A program made the position numbers and the translations under genes. From contig JAIPDY010000019.1 in NCBI GenBank assembly GCA_021737445.1, positions 1-22,949 on the forward strand: a DNA stretch of 22,949 bases. The letters are read 5' to 3'. Origin of the DNA: Desulfotignum sp. (lineage in GTDB: Bacteria; Desulfobacterota; Desulfobacteria; Desulfobacterales; Desulfobacteraceae). The notes beneath the pieces were generated by a model that was not told where the DNA came from, did not search any database, and was given only the letters and a program-made list of their open reading frames with translations. Positions 15,865 to 22,949 of the stretch are shown here, piece after piece. The first letter of the stretch is position 1; every line of letters begins with the position of its first letter.

Positions 15865-15892
15865 TTTGCATTGTGCACAGGTTTGGTATAAA
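15865..15892 (+). promoter_or_regulatory. Promoter for the PAS kinase-peptidase-permease operon
   Basis: TTTGCA (15865-15870) lies 16 nt before TATAAA (15887-15892), which is preceded by TGG, an extended -10 element. The start point near 15899 gives a leader of about 45 nt. The promoter is back to back with the cheR operon promoter, so the two operons may be co-regulated. Confidence 0.48.
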
Positions 15893-15944
15893 TTATTTTT
15901 AACAAGGGATAAAAAATGGCTGATTCTGGTGTGAAAGGGTGATA

Positions 15945-17480
15945 ATGACGTCAACAGAAAAAAAATTTAAAACCATCATTGAAAACATTGAAGATGGGTA
16001 TTATGAGGTTGATCTGGCCGGGAATTTTGTGTCTTTTAACCAGGCCATGTGCGATATTCTCGGATATACTGCAGATGAACTGACCGGCCTCAACAACCGG
16101 ACCTTCATGGACAATGAAAACGCCAGAAAGGTGTTTGCAACGTTCAACCAGGTATATCAGACCCAAAAAGGGTGCAAGGCCTTTGACTGGCAGCTCATAA
16201 AAAAGGACGGGACTCTTTGCCATGTTGACATATCAGTGTCGCTTTTAACCGGGACAGATGGTGAACCCATTGGTTTTCACGGCATTGCCAGAGATATCAC
16301 TGAACAGAAAAACCTTGATATCCGTCTTGAGCAGTCCCGGAGGATGGAGGCCATCGGCACCCTTGCCGCAGGCATATCCCATGATTTCAATAATATTCTT
16401 TCCGGCATATTCGGCTATGCCCAGCTGGCCAAAAACAGCGTTGACAACCCGCAAAAAGCAAAAGAACACATTGATCAGGTCATAAAAGCCGCCCACAGGG
16501 CTGCAGAACTGGTACAGCAGGTACTGACCTTCAGCCGCCGGGCAGACTATCTTAAAAAACCGTTCAGGATCTATCTGATCATAAAAGAATCTGTAAAGCT
16601 GCTCAGGTCCTCTCTTCCTGCCACCATTGAGATTAAAACCAGGCTTGAATCAAGACAGATGGTGCTGGCTGATCCCACCAAGATGCACCAGGTTATCATG
16701 AACCTTTGTCTGAATGCGTACCAGGCCATGAAAAAAAAAGGCGGAGTGCTCACGGTTTGCCTGACTGAAGAAACAATCACCCGGCCCCGGCAGATAAAAG
16801 ATAAATATGTTTCACCTGGTGATTATCTCAAGCTTGAGGTGAGTGATACCGGACACGGCATGGATGCAAAAACCCTTGAAAAGGTATTCAACCCTGATAA
16901 TAGAACCCGGAAAAAAGGCCGGGTCACAGGGATGGGCCTTTCTGCCGTCCAGGCGTTTGTGGATGAGTATGACGGGTTTTTAGAGGTCAACAGTGAACCC
17001 GGCCGTGGCACCACCGTTCAGATTGGTTTTCCGGTTGCAGGCACGGAAAAAAAACAGCCTTCTTCTGATATGCCCGTACCAAAAATATCCCAAAACAGTT
17101 CCCGGGAGGGCACTGAGACCATCATGCTGGTGGATGATGAAAAAGCTATCCGGCAGATTTTTGAGGAATTTTTACAGAACCACGGATATAAGGTCAGGCT
17201 GTTTGAGAACGGCATTGAAGCATTAAAAGCGTTTGAAGCAGATCCCAAAGCGTTTGACCTGATTATCACAGACATGACAATGCCGGAATTGACAGGAGAC
17301 AGGCTGTCCAGAAAAATTCTGAAAATCAGGCCGGATGTGCCCATTATCCTGTGGTGCGGCTTCAGTGAAGATATTTCTGAAGACACGGCGGTTGAAATGG
17401 GGATTAAAAAATATATTCAAAAACCTGTCAGCCCCGGGGACCTTCTCAAAACCATTCAGCAGATTCTTGATGGAAAATAA
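15945..17480 (+). CDS. PAS hybrid histidine kinase with receiver domain
   Basis: This 511-residue soluble kinase has PAS at about 5-118 (ENIEDGYYEVDLAGN to ARDITEQ). HisKA has His146 in ISHDFNN, the HATPase spans about 235-365, and a receiver spans about 393-508 with Asp443 in ITDMTMPELTG. The N-box (NLCLNAYQA) and G1 (DTGHGMD) are normal. The F-box and lid, usually FEPFFTTK..G.GTG, read VFNPDNRTRKKGRVTG (314-329), losing the aromatic pair and the TTK. The next GMGLSAV is intact. The kinase may therefore be slow, phosphatase-biased or altered in ATP-lid motion. ATG 15945 is preferred to the in-frame GTG 15939 because AAAGGG lies 5 nt before it. The gene overlaps the start of the peptidase gene by 11 nt, so the two should be translated together. 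Confidence 0.92.
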   Translation: MTSTEKKFKTIIENIEDGYYEVDLAGNFVSFNQAMCDILGYTADELTGLNNRTFMDNENARKVFATFNQVYQTQKGCKAFDWQLIKKDGTLCHVDISVSLLTGTDGEPIGFHGIARDITEQKNLDIRLEQSRRMEAIGTLAAGISHDFNNILSGIFGYAQLAKNSVDNPQKAKEHIDQVIKAAHRAAELVQQVLTFSRRADYLKKPFRIYLIIKESVKLLRSSLPATIEIKTRLESRQMVLADPTKMHQVIMNLCLNAYQAMKKKGGVLTVCLTEETITRPRQIKDKYVSPGDYLKLEVSDTGHGMDAKTLEKVFNPDNRTRKKGRVTGMGLSAVQAFVDEYDGFLEVNSEPGRGTTVQIGFPVAGTEKKQPSSDMPVPKISQNSSREGTETIMLVDDEKAIRQIFEEFLQNHGYKVRLFENGIEALKAFEADPKAFDLIITDMTMPELTGDRLSRKILKIRPDVPIILWCGFSEDISEDTAVEMGIKKYIQKPVSPGDLLKTIQQILDGK

Positions 17481-18675
17481 AAATCATTTGACCCTGGTAC
17501 CTGCCGGTGAAATTGCAAACCGGATCCGGACTCTGAAAACCCATATGGAAAACACCGGCATGGGTGCTGTTTTTCTGACCCATAAGCCGGATATCTATTA
17601 TTTTTGCGGAACAGCCCAGGATGCCTGGCTGTATGTGCCTGTGGACAATGATCCATTGCTGTTTGTCAAACAATATCTGCCCCGGGCCTGCTGTGAAACA
17701 TGCATCGCCCGTGTTGTGCCCATTGCATCCATCACCCTTATACCGGACCTGATCAAAGAGATCCATACCACCATTGCCGGCTCCATGGGCCTGGCCTTTG
17801 ATGTGGTGCCGGTGCGTGATTTTCAGTTCTTTCAATCGTTGTTTTCCCCGGCGGTTTTTACCGATGCCACCGCTTTGATTACTGCCTGCCGAATGATCAA
17901 ATCGGACTGGGAGATCAGCCGGATTAAGGATGCGGCCAGGGTGTCAAAAGACACCTTTGCATTCATATGCGAAAATCTTGTGCCTGAAGAATCGGAGATC
18001 GCTTTTTGCGGCCGCATTGAGGCGTTTGCCCGGTCTATCGGCCATTCAGGCAAGCTTCTGGTGCGCCATTACCGGGCCGAAGGGTTTGCCCATCATCTGT
18101 TGAGCGGCAGCTCCGGGGGGCTTGGCGGTGCCCTGGACAGCCCGGTGAGCGGCGCCGGCACCTGCAGCGCCTACCCTTTCGGGGCAGGGCACAAATTGAT
18201 TCAGGCAAACGAGCCCGTGCTCATGGATCTTGGCACCATGGTCAACGGGTATCATATGGATGAAACCCGGATGCTGGTGATGGGAAAAATGCCGCCCCTG
18301 GCAGAACAGGCCGGTCTGGCCGCCATAGAGATCCTTTACCATGTCAAGGATCTCATGGTTCCCGGCACCCTGGTGGATCAGGTGTTCACCGCAGCCATGG
18401 ACAGGGCGCAAAAACTGGGCCTGGGATCTTTTTTTCTGGGGCTGCCGGATCTCAAGTCCCGGTTCATCGGCCATGGCATCGGCCTGGAGCTGGTGGAAGA
18501 CCCTGTCCTGGCCCGGGGACGTAACACCAAACTGCTGCCCGGCATGGTGTTTGCCGTGGAACCCAAATTTATTTTCAAGGACCGGTTTGCCGCCGGCATT
18601 GAAAGCGTCATTCACATAACAGACAAAGGCCCCCGGTTTCTGAGCCTGACTGAAAACCGGATTTTTGCCGTCTGA
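17470..18675 (+). CDS. M24-family metallopeptidase (Xaa-Pro aminopeptidase-like)
   Basis: M24 'pita-bread' enzymes use two metal ions to remove N-terminal residues, often before proline, or related substrates such as creatine. In this 401-residue protein the N-terminal creatinase-type domain covers about 15-140. The catalytic domain keeps all five metal ligands: Asp253 (LMDLGTMVNG), Asp264 (YHMDETR), His335 (IGHGIGLEL), Glu364 (AVEPKF) and Glu378 (GIESVIHI). No signal peptide is seen, so it is cytoplasmic. The ATG at 17470 lies inside the 3' end of the kinase gene, and there is no strong ribosome site, suggesting coupling. The AEC permease starts 2 nt after its stop. The substrate cannot be read from sequence. 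Kinase, peptidase and permease together suggest sensing and use of a peptide or small amide, which is inference. Confidence 0.9.
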   Translation: MENKNHLTLVPAGEIANRIRTLKTHMENTGMGAVFLTHKPDIYYFCGTAQDAWLYVPVDNDPLLFVKQYLPRACCETCIARVVPIASITLIPDLIKEIHTTIAGSMGLAFDVVPVRDFQFFQSLFSPAVFTDATALITACRMIKSDWEISRIKDAARVSKDTFAFICENLVPEESEIAFCGRIEAFARSIGHSGKLLVRHYRAEGFAHHLLSGSSGGLGGALDSPVSGAGTCSAYPFGAGHKLIQANEPVLMDLGTMVNGYHMDETRMLVMGKMPPLAEQAGLAAIEILYHVKDLMVPGTLVDQVFTAAMDRAQKLGLGSFFLGLPDLKSRFIGHGIGLELVEDPVLARGRNTKLLPGMVFAVEPKFIFKDRFAAGIESVIHITDKGPRFLSLTENRIFAV

Positions 18676-18677
18676 AT

Positions 18678-19592
18678 ATGCTGATCCTCAATACCATATT
18701 CCCTTTGTTTGCCCTGCTGCTGTTAGGAAGGCTGCTCAAATTCTACGGCATGACCGATGACCGGTTCCTTGCCATGTCAGACCGCCTGGTATACTATATT
18801 TTTTTTCCTGCCATGCTGTTCTGGAAAATCGGGGGCAGCGGACCGGATCAGGCAATAGATACCGGGCTTTTTTTTGCCGGACTTATCGGGGTGATCCTGG
18901 CTTTTCTGGCAAGCCTCTGGGCGATCCGGTTTTTCCATATTTCACAGTTCCAGGCGGGCTCTTTCTGCCAGGCCTGCTTCCGGTTCAACACCTATATCGG
19001 CATGGCCATTGTTATGACGGTCTTAGGAGAAGATGGGGTCCGCCATTTCGGTATTCTGGCCGGAATTGTCATTCCGGTGATCAATGTACTGTCTGTATCC
19101 GTGCTGGTGTGGTATTCAGACCAGAAACTGGCAAACCGGGAAAAGGTGCGATATTTTATCCGGGCCCTGGTGTCCAATCCGTTGATCATCGGGTGCGCTG
19201 CCGGATTTTTGTTTTCCCGCTCCGGTCTTGATTTTCCCTTGTTTGTCCGAAACAGTTTTTCATTGATGACATCTGTCACCCTGCCTCTGGCCTTGATATC
19301 CATTGGCGGATCTTTGCGGTTCAGGGGACTGGCTGACCATGGCAAAATTTCGCTTCTGGCAGCCGGGTTCAAGCTTGTGTTTCTGCCGGTGACAGGGTTT
19401 GTTCTGCTGACGCTTTTCCAGGTGACCGGTATCGCCTTTACCGTGGGGATGATCTTTTTTGCCCTGCCCACATCCACAGCCATCTATGTGCTGTCAGGTC
19501 AGCTCAATTCAGATACAGACCTGGCAGCCGGAGCCATCATGATCTCCACACTGCTGTCGTTTGTGTCCCTGTCCCTTTCCCTGCTGATCTGA
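18678..19592 (+). CDS. AEC-family (auxin efflux carrier-like) permease
   Basis: This 304-residue inner-membrane protein has about ten hydrophobic helices in two halves of five, the AEC layout. Typical landmarks are the N-terminal ILNTIFPLFALLLLGRLL, the FPAMLFWKI region, and FNTYIGMAIVMTVLGEDG in mid-protein. Late segments include LPLALISIGGSLRF and FFALPTSTAIYVLSGQL. Bacterial members transport malate, other carboxylates or unknown anions; the substrate here is unknown. It starts 2 nt after the peptidase stop and is the last gene of the operon. It converges with the TetR gene across 47 nt without a convincing terminator. Confidence 0.9.
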   Translation: MLILNTIFPLFALLLLGRLLKFYGMTDDRFLAMSDRLVYYIFFPAMLFWKIGGSGPDQAIDTGLFFAGLIGVILAFLASLWAIRFFHISQFQAGSFCQACFRFNTYIGMAIVMTVLGEDGVRHFGILAGIVIPVINVLSVSVLVWYSDQKLANREKVRYFIRALVSNPLIIGCAAGFLFSRSGLDFPLFVRNSFSLMTSVTLPLALISIGGSLRFRGLADHGKISLLAAGFKLVFLPVTGFVLLTLFQVTGIAFTVGMIFFALPTSTAIYVLSGQLNSDTDLAAGAIMISTLLSFVSLSLSLLI

Positions 19593-19639
19593 ACCGACAG
19601 TCTCCGGCCCCGCCCACGGTGGTATCGCAAATATCCAGT

Positions 19640-20275
19640 TTATTGTGCTGATATCCGGTCAGCAGATCTGGTGCCGGATTTTGCTGCACCCAGGGCTTCA
19701 AGGGCACACTGGCGCATGGAACCTGCAATCTCTTCCAGAGAGTTCAGATCCTTGAGTGAATTGCGCAGTATGCCGAATCCTTCGGAGAGCGCCAGGATGG
19801 TGGCGGCGGCTTTTTCCTTGTCTTTAACCGTGACAAGTCCGGCATCTTCCCAGGAAGCAATCTCTTTGACACCAAAGGCAATGAATTTTTTCTGCATGCC
19901 CTGGATACGTTCCCGGATGTCGGGATTTCGAAATCCCATGGCATAGCAGGACCAGAACACGGCATCCCGCTGGGGACCTTTGCCGCTGGTGCAGAACAAT
20001 ATGCGCATCAGGCACTGGAACCGCGCTTCGGGGGTGGTATATTTTTCCAGTTCCGCATGATAGGCTTTCATGGAAATTTTGAACAGATAATCCACCATTT
20101 CCATGATCAGGCCCTCTTTGCTTTTAAAATAATGGATTAAAAGCCCGGAGTTGACCCCCATGCGGTTGGCTATTTTACCGATGGTCATACCCATGAACCC
20201 CTCTTCTTCCACCACCTTGTAAGTGTGGCGCAGAATTTCAGGTTTCCGGATGTGGGATATGCTTTTTCGGCCCAT
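19640..20275 (-). CDS. TetR-family transcriptional regulator
   Basis: This 211-residue protein has an N-terminal TetR helix-turn-helix at about 10-56 (ILRHTYKVVEEEGFMGMTIG, then MGVNSGLLIHYFKSKEGL). A helical ligand-binding C-terminal domain follows, with features like BetI-type members. ATG 20275 is chosen because AAGGA lies 8 nt upstream; the in-frame TTG at 20281 would be only 2 nt from it. It has its own strong promoter and nearby inverted repeats that fit autorepression. Its targets are unknown. The permease gene converging on it and cooS on the same strand upstream are both candidates. Confidence 0.9.
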   Translation of the reverse strand: MGRKSISHIRKPEILRHTYKVVEEEGFMGMTIGKIANRMGVNSGLLIHYFKSKEGLIMEMVDYLFKISMKAYHAELEKYTTPEARFQCLMRILFCTSGKGPQRDAVFWSCYAMGFRNPDIRERIQGMQKKFIAFGVKEIASWEDAGLVTVKDKEKAAATILALSEGFGILRNSLKDLNSLEEIAGSMRQCALEALGAAKSGTRSADRISAQ

Positions 20276-20277
20276 GC

Positions 20278-20290
20278 ACAAGGTCCTTGT
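20278..20290. promoter_or_regulatory. Palindrome ACAAGG-T-CCTTGT, candidate TetR operator
   Basis: This perfect 6-bp dyad with a one-base centre covers the ribosome site region just before the tetR ATG. A related inverted element, TGCACAAGG (20275-20283) against CCTTGGTGCA (20323-20332), brackets the -10 box. TetR proteins usually bind such dyads in their own promoter. Only the symmetry is seen. Confidence 0.38.
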
Positions 20291-20313
20291 TTTTGATTGT
20301 CTGTATGCTTATT

Positions 20314-20342
20314 TATATAAAGCCTTGGTGCAGGGATGTCAA
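20314..20342 (-). promoter_or_regulatory. Near-consensus promoter for the tetR gene
   Basis: On the minus strand, TTGACA (20337-20342) is a perfect -35 box. After 17 nt comes TATATA (20314-20319). The start point would be near 20307, about 32 nt before the ATG. The strength suggests that repression, probably by the product itself, sets expression. Confidence 0.72.
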
Positions 20343-20350
20343 TTTTTTTT

Positions 20351-20375
20351 CACCAGCCGGTTTTCACCAACCGGT
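20351..20375. repeat. Tandem CACCARCCGGT units with an internal dyad
   Basis: CACCAGCCGGT (20351-20361) and CACCAACCGGT (20365-20375) are direct repeats 14 nt apart. They also create the inverted pair CCGGTT/AACCGG (20357-20374). The site is just upstream of the tetR -35 box and could bind an activator or repressor. Function is unknown. Confidence 0.4.
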
Positions 20376-20555
20376 AAGAACCTTTCAGTACAGATGCCGC
20401 CTCTGGTGGAGGCAGGACCCGTGCCCGGAGGTCCAGCCGTGCTTCTGAGCCACCTGCAGGACAGTAAAATCTTTCGAAAAATCGCTACACATTTTGCCAA
20501 TCCTGGCATTTTGAGTAAATAGAGCACTATCGGCTACCCTTGCAGTCAGCGGCTA
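20376..20555. other. Non-coding stretch without recognised gene
   Basis: Between the repeats upstream of tetR and the large palindrome I see no credible gene. Short frames on both strands lack ribosome sites and recognisable motifs. There is a GC-rich small hairpin (GCCTC-N5-GAGGC near 20400) and a TGCCA-atcc-TGGCA stem followed by TTTT near 20495-20514, which may be a weak terminator. Confidence 0.4.
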
Positions 20556-20745
20556 GTGTCGCGGGGTTGCTGTGGGTCGAATCCCATTCTGCCGCGTTTG
20601 TTACAGGGCGTTTGGCATGCGAAGCGTTAAGAACGGCAAACTGTTTGAGGACATACCTGCCCGCAGTTTTTGACGTTTAGCGCAGCATGCCTTACGCCCT
20701 GTCAAACGCGGCAGACGGGTGAGACACACAGTGACCCCGCGACAC
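20556..20745. repeat. 190-nt imperfect palindrome with tRNA-like T-arm
   Basis: The ends are GTGTCGCGGGGT (20556-20567) and ACCCCGCGACAC (20734-20745). Inner matching blocks are CTGTG/CACAG, TCTGCCGCGTTTG (20588-20600) with its complement (20703-20715), ACAGGGCGT (20603-20611) with ACGCCCTGT (20694-20702), and GGCATGC (20614-20620) with GCATGCC (20685-20691). Weaker pairing runs toward a loop near 20645-20665. The left arm contains GTGGG-TCGAAT-CCCAT (20572-20587), which resembles a tRNA T-arm with a loop one base short. It lies 32 nt beyond the cooS stop and could fold into a very long RNA hairpin or DNA cruciform. It resembles a small non-autonomous mobile palindrome. No target duplication is obvious and there is no T tract for a standard terminator. 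Confidence 0.75.
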
Positions 20746-20777
20746 GGGTCTTTACAGTAGGCGAAGGTAAAAAGTTA

Positions 20778-22742
20778 TTATCCGGCAATGGCCCGGCGGT
20801 CGTTCATATCCACCAGGGTTCTTTCCCGTACCTTGTCAATGCCCAGTTGTCTGCGCTTTTTGTCAATGTGCGCAATCATCAGTTTTGCAATTTCAATGGG
20901 ATCTTTACCTGTTCCCCACTTGCCGTAACCCTGCTGTTCCAGTCCGTTGAACAGCAGATCATGGAACCGGGTGCCGGCAATGGCGGGAAACCCGATGCCG
21001 AATACCGTGTATACACCGGATGCCACAAAATACTGGCCGATGGCCAAGGCTTTTTCACTCATCCACTCCGGGGCGCATCCAGCCACGGGCAGATCAGCAA
21101 TGCTGTTACCCAGGCCCCCGGCCCTGACCATTGCAGATGCTGCAATGAGAATTCTGGTGTTGTCCACGCAGGAACCTAAGCCCAGCACCGGCGGCATGCC
21201 AACGGTTTCACAGACTTCAGCAAGGCCGGGGCCTGCCAGGGCACCGGCTTCCGGTGTCAGAAACCCTGCCTTGGACAGGGCGATCTGGGAGCAGCCGGTC
21301 TGGAGAACCAGCACATCATTGCGGATCAGTTCTTTTACCAGTTCCACATGAACATAATCCTGCTGGACTTTGGGGTTGGTGCAGCCCACCACACCGGCCA
21401 CGCCCCGTATCCGGCCGTTGATGATGTTTTCGTTCAAGGGAGAATAGGACCCCCTGAAGGTGCCGCCCAGCATGTACTCGATGTACTCATGGGTGAATCC
21501 CTGGACACCTTTCTGGATCTGCTTGGGGATCTGGATCGGCATGCTGCGGGAGCCGAACCGGGAGATGGCCTTGGTCAACACCTGATCTGTGCAGGCCCGG
21601 GGATCTTCTTCCGCAAATTCAATATGGGTGGCCCCTTCGATATGGGCCCGGTCGCTGGTGGTGATCAGATGGGTGTCATAACAACTGGCCACCTGTGCCA
21701 GTCCCTGCTTGATACACTGGATATCCACCACCATGGCATCCACAGCCCCTGTGACCAGCACCGCTTCTGTTGATGAGAAATTGCCGGCATGGGGAACCCC
21801 GTGGCGGGACATCATTTCCGCGCCTGAACAGCACATGCCCACCAGATTGATACCGGCGGCACCCTTGTCCTTGGCCGCCTGGATAAAGAAGGGATCATTC
21901 ACGGCAGCCAGCATGCCTTCGAACATGGCAGGCTCATGGCCGTGCACAATGACATTGACATGGTCCTCCTTGAGCACGCCCATATTGACTTCGGCAAGTA
22001 TGGGAGACGGCGTGCCGAACATGATGTCGGACAGTTCCGTGGCCACCATGGAGCCGCCCCAACCGTCAGCCAGGGCCGTACGGCTGATCTGCTTGATCAG
22101 GTTGTTGTAGTCCTGGTCGCACCCGATGTGGGTCCGGCTCATCATTTCCATAACCTCTTTCATGGCACCCCTGGGCACGATGCCGCCTTTGCGCCACTGC
22201 TCTAAGGTAGCTTCAGGTGCCAGCCGGGTAAACGGCATCTCTCCGTCCACATTGGAAAAGGTTTTTTCCAGCTCATCGCACAGATCTTTTGCCACATCAT
22301 AGATCTCCCTGTCCTGGGTATCAATGCCGAGGGAACCGGCAAGTCTTTCCAGTTTCAGGGTATCGTCAATGGTAAAGTCTGTGATCTTTTTTTCCACGAT
22401 CCCTTTGAATAATTTGAGAATATGCATGCCATGGTCGTTGTGGGAGGCTGATCCGGTTGCCACGTTCCGGCCCAGGTTCCTGGCCATGATGGTGTCAATG
22501 GTGGCACCGCAGATGCCCACTTTTTTGTAAGGATCTCTGGGATTGAGGCGGCAGGGTCCCATGTAGCAGTGTTTGCAGCAGGCTGATTCCACCCCGATGG
22601 GGCAGGGTTTCATGTCCGTGGCCCGGTCAAGGGCGATGACCACGCCGTCTTTTCTGGCTTTTTCCAGCATCTGGCAGGTGGCTTCGCAGGTGGTGCGTTC
22701 TGATGCCGGCACCTGTTTTGTAATGGATCTATCTTTGGGCAT
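20778..22742 (-). CDS. cooS: Anaerobic nickel CO dehydrogenase catalytic subunit
   Basis: CooS interconverts CO and CO2 using a Ni-Fe-S cluster and passes electrons to ferredoxin; it works as a homodimer. The 654-residue length is usual for monofunctional enzymes. The D-cluster cysteines Cys47 and Cys55 and the B-cluster cysteines Cys56, Cys59, Cys64 and Cys78 are in place. C-cluster ligands map by motif to His269 (VHGHEP), Cys305 (GMCCSG), Cys343 (DIQCIK), Cys454 (VVGCTNPK), Cys484 (QTGCSQ) and Cys525 (GLGSCVDN). Lys564 in MSEKA is the catalytic lysine. The ATG has AAGGAG a few nt upstream. No cooC nickel chaperone, cooF ferredoxin, hydrogenase or acetyl-CoA synthase gene is visible; one may lie beyond the right edge. 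The gene is followed by the large palindrome and then tetR on the same strand. Confidence 0.97.
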   Translation of the reverse strand: MPKDRSITKQVPASERTTCEATCQMLEKARKDGVVIALDRATDMKPCPIGVESACCKHCYMGPCRLNPRDPYKKVGICGATIDTIMARNLGRNVATGSASHNDHGMHILKLFKGIVEKKITDFTIDDTLKLERLAGSLGIDTQDREIYDVAKDLCDELEKTFSNVDGEMPFTRLAPEATLEQWRKGGIVPRGAMKEVMEMMSRTHIGCDQDYNNLIKQISRTALADGWGGSMVATELSDIMFGTPSPILAEVNMGVLKEDHVNVIVHGHEPAMFEGMLAAVNDPFFIQAAKDKGAAGINLVGMCCSGAEMMSRHGVPHAGNFSSTEAVLVTGAVDAMVVDIQCIKQGLAQVASCYDTHLITTSDRAHIEGATHIEFAEEDPRACTDQVLTKAISRFGSRSMPIQIPKQIQKGVQGFTHEYIEYMLGGTFRGSYSPLNENIINGRIRGVAGVVGCTNPKVQQDYVHVELVKELIRNDVLVLQTGCSQIALSKAGFLTPEAGALAGPGLAEVCETVGMPPVLGLGSCVDNTRILIAASAMVRAGGLGNSIADLPVAGCAPEWMSEKALAIGQYFVASGVYTVFGIGFPAIAGTRFHDLLFNGLEQQGYGKWGTGKDPIEIAKLMIAHIDKKRRQLGIDKVRERTLVDMNDRRAIAG

Positions 22743-22775
22743 AATGAGCTCCTTAAATTAGAAAAAAGGGGTATA

Positions 22776-22804
22776 CATTTAAAATAATTGCATTATGTAT
22801 TCAA
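22776..22804 (-). promoter_or_regulatory. Weak promoter candidate for cooS
   Basis: On the minus strand, TTGAAT (22799-22804) and TAAATG (22776-22781) are 17 nt apart. Both boxes are imperfect. The region is very A/T-rich, so chance matches are likely. No CooA-type or Rex-type site could be recognised. Confidence 0.3.
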
Positions 22805-22949
22805 GTGAAAAATTGATACTGTTCAGGTGATACCGGCAGAAATATTTTTATTCCAAATTTTTTAAATAACATCCATAGCCGCAAACAGTGGTTCATGCAA
22901 TGGTGTTGTCATGATAATTTTGCCTCTATGCTCAAAATAATGGTGTGCC
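22805..22949. other. A/T-rich right-edge region with no recognised gene
   Basis: No open frame with a ribosome site or recognisable protein motif is visible between the cooS leader and the window edge. It may contain upstream control sites for cooS or the end of a neighbouring gene. Confidence 0.35.

Noticed and set aside
20339..20527. 62-codon minus-strand frame as a transposase fragment
   Set aside because: No transposase motif is recognisable and the frame has no ribosome site.
20556..20745. A true permuted tRNA or tmRNA
   Set aside because: The T-loop is one base short, no anticodon arm, D-arm or resume frame could be placed, and the acceptor match is explained by the overall palindrome.
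20556..20745. Integron attC site
   Set aside because: The required GTTRRRY/RYYYAAC ends are absent and no integrase gene is present.
22743..22949. CooA- or CRP-type binding site upstream of cooS
   Set aside because: No dyad with the right half-sites and spacing could be found; only partial TGATA-like matches occur in very A/T-rich sequence.

Overview
The window most resembles a chromosomal segment of an anaerobic, sulfate-reducing member of the Desulfobacterota, probably Desulfobacteraceae-like. This is inferred from gene content: a full Na+-translocating NADH:quinone oxidoreductase (NQR) operon, a monofunctional nickel CO dehydrogenase, several multi-domain sensor kinases, and a small conserved gene (9388-9777) of a type I recall from that group. 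There are no rRNA or tRNA genes, CRISPR arrays or intact insertion sequences.

Layout. (1) 1-862 is a toxin-antitoxin graveyard: a decayed vapC-like PIN toxin remnant, then an intact solo HicB-type antitoxin with its own candidate promoter and a perfect palindromic operator, but no hicA. (2) 875-9141, all on the minus strand, is one tight gene string read nqrA-B-C-D-E-F-pyrD-pyrK-pyrE. The gaps are overlaps or under 20 nt, except 51 nt before pyrE. It joins a sodium pump that oxidises NADH to a class 1B dihydroorotate dehydrogenase that makes NADH, and to orotate phosphoribosyltransferase. NqrA here carries two complete RnfC-like [4Fe-4S] motifs that ordinary NqrA lacks. (3) 9388-9777 is a small conserved protein of unknown function. 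It converges on a cyclophilin gene across a bidirectional terminator. (4) 9854-15783, minus strand, is a signalling operon: a frameshifted cheR, a HAMP-GAF hybrid kinase, a REC-PAS-kinase-REC protein, and the cyclophilin. (5) 15945-19592, plus strand, is divergent from it: a PAS hybrid kinase with an odd ATP-lid region, an M24 metallopeptidase and an AEC-family permease, overlapping or nearly touching. (6) 19640-20275 is a TetR-family regulator with a near-consensus promoter. (7) 20556-20745 is a 190-nt imperfect palindrome with a tRNA-like T-arm in one arm. (8) 20778-22742 is cooS, the catalytic CO dehydrogenase, with all cluster ligands present and no accessory gene in view.

How the parts may work together. 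PyrD/PyrK would pass electrons from dihydroorotate to NAD+. The co-transcribed NQR could reoxidise that NADH while exporting Na+. The extra iron-sulfur motifs in NqrA suggest another electron entry or exit point, possibly low-potential, which would suit an organism that also makes reduced ferredoxin with CooS. This last link is inference. The most unusual items are the iron-sulfur NqrA, the nqr-pyr operon, the large palindrome and the broken cheR.
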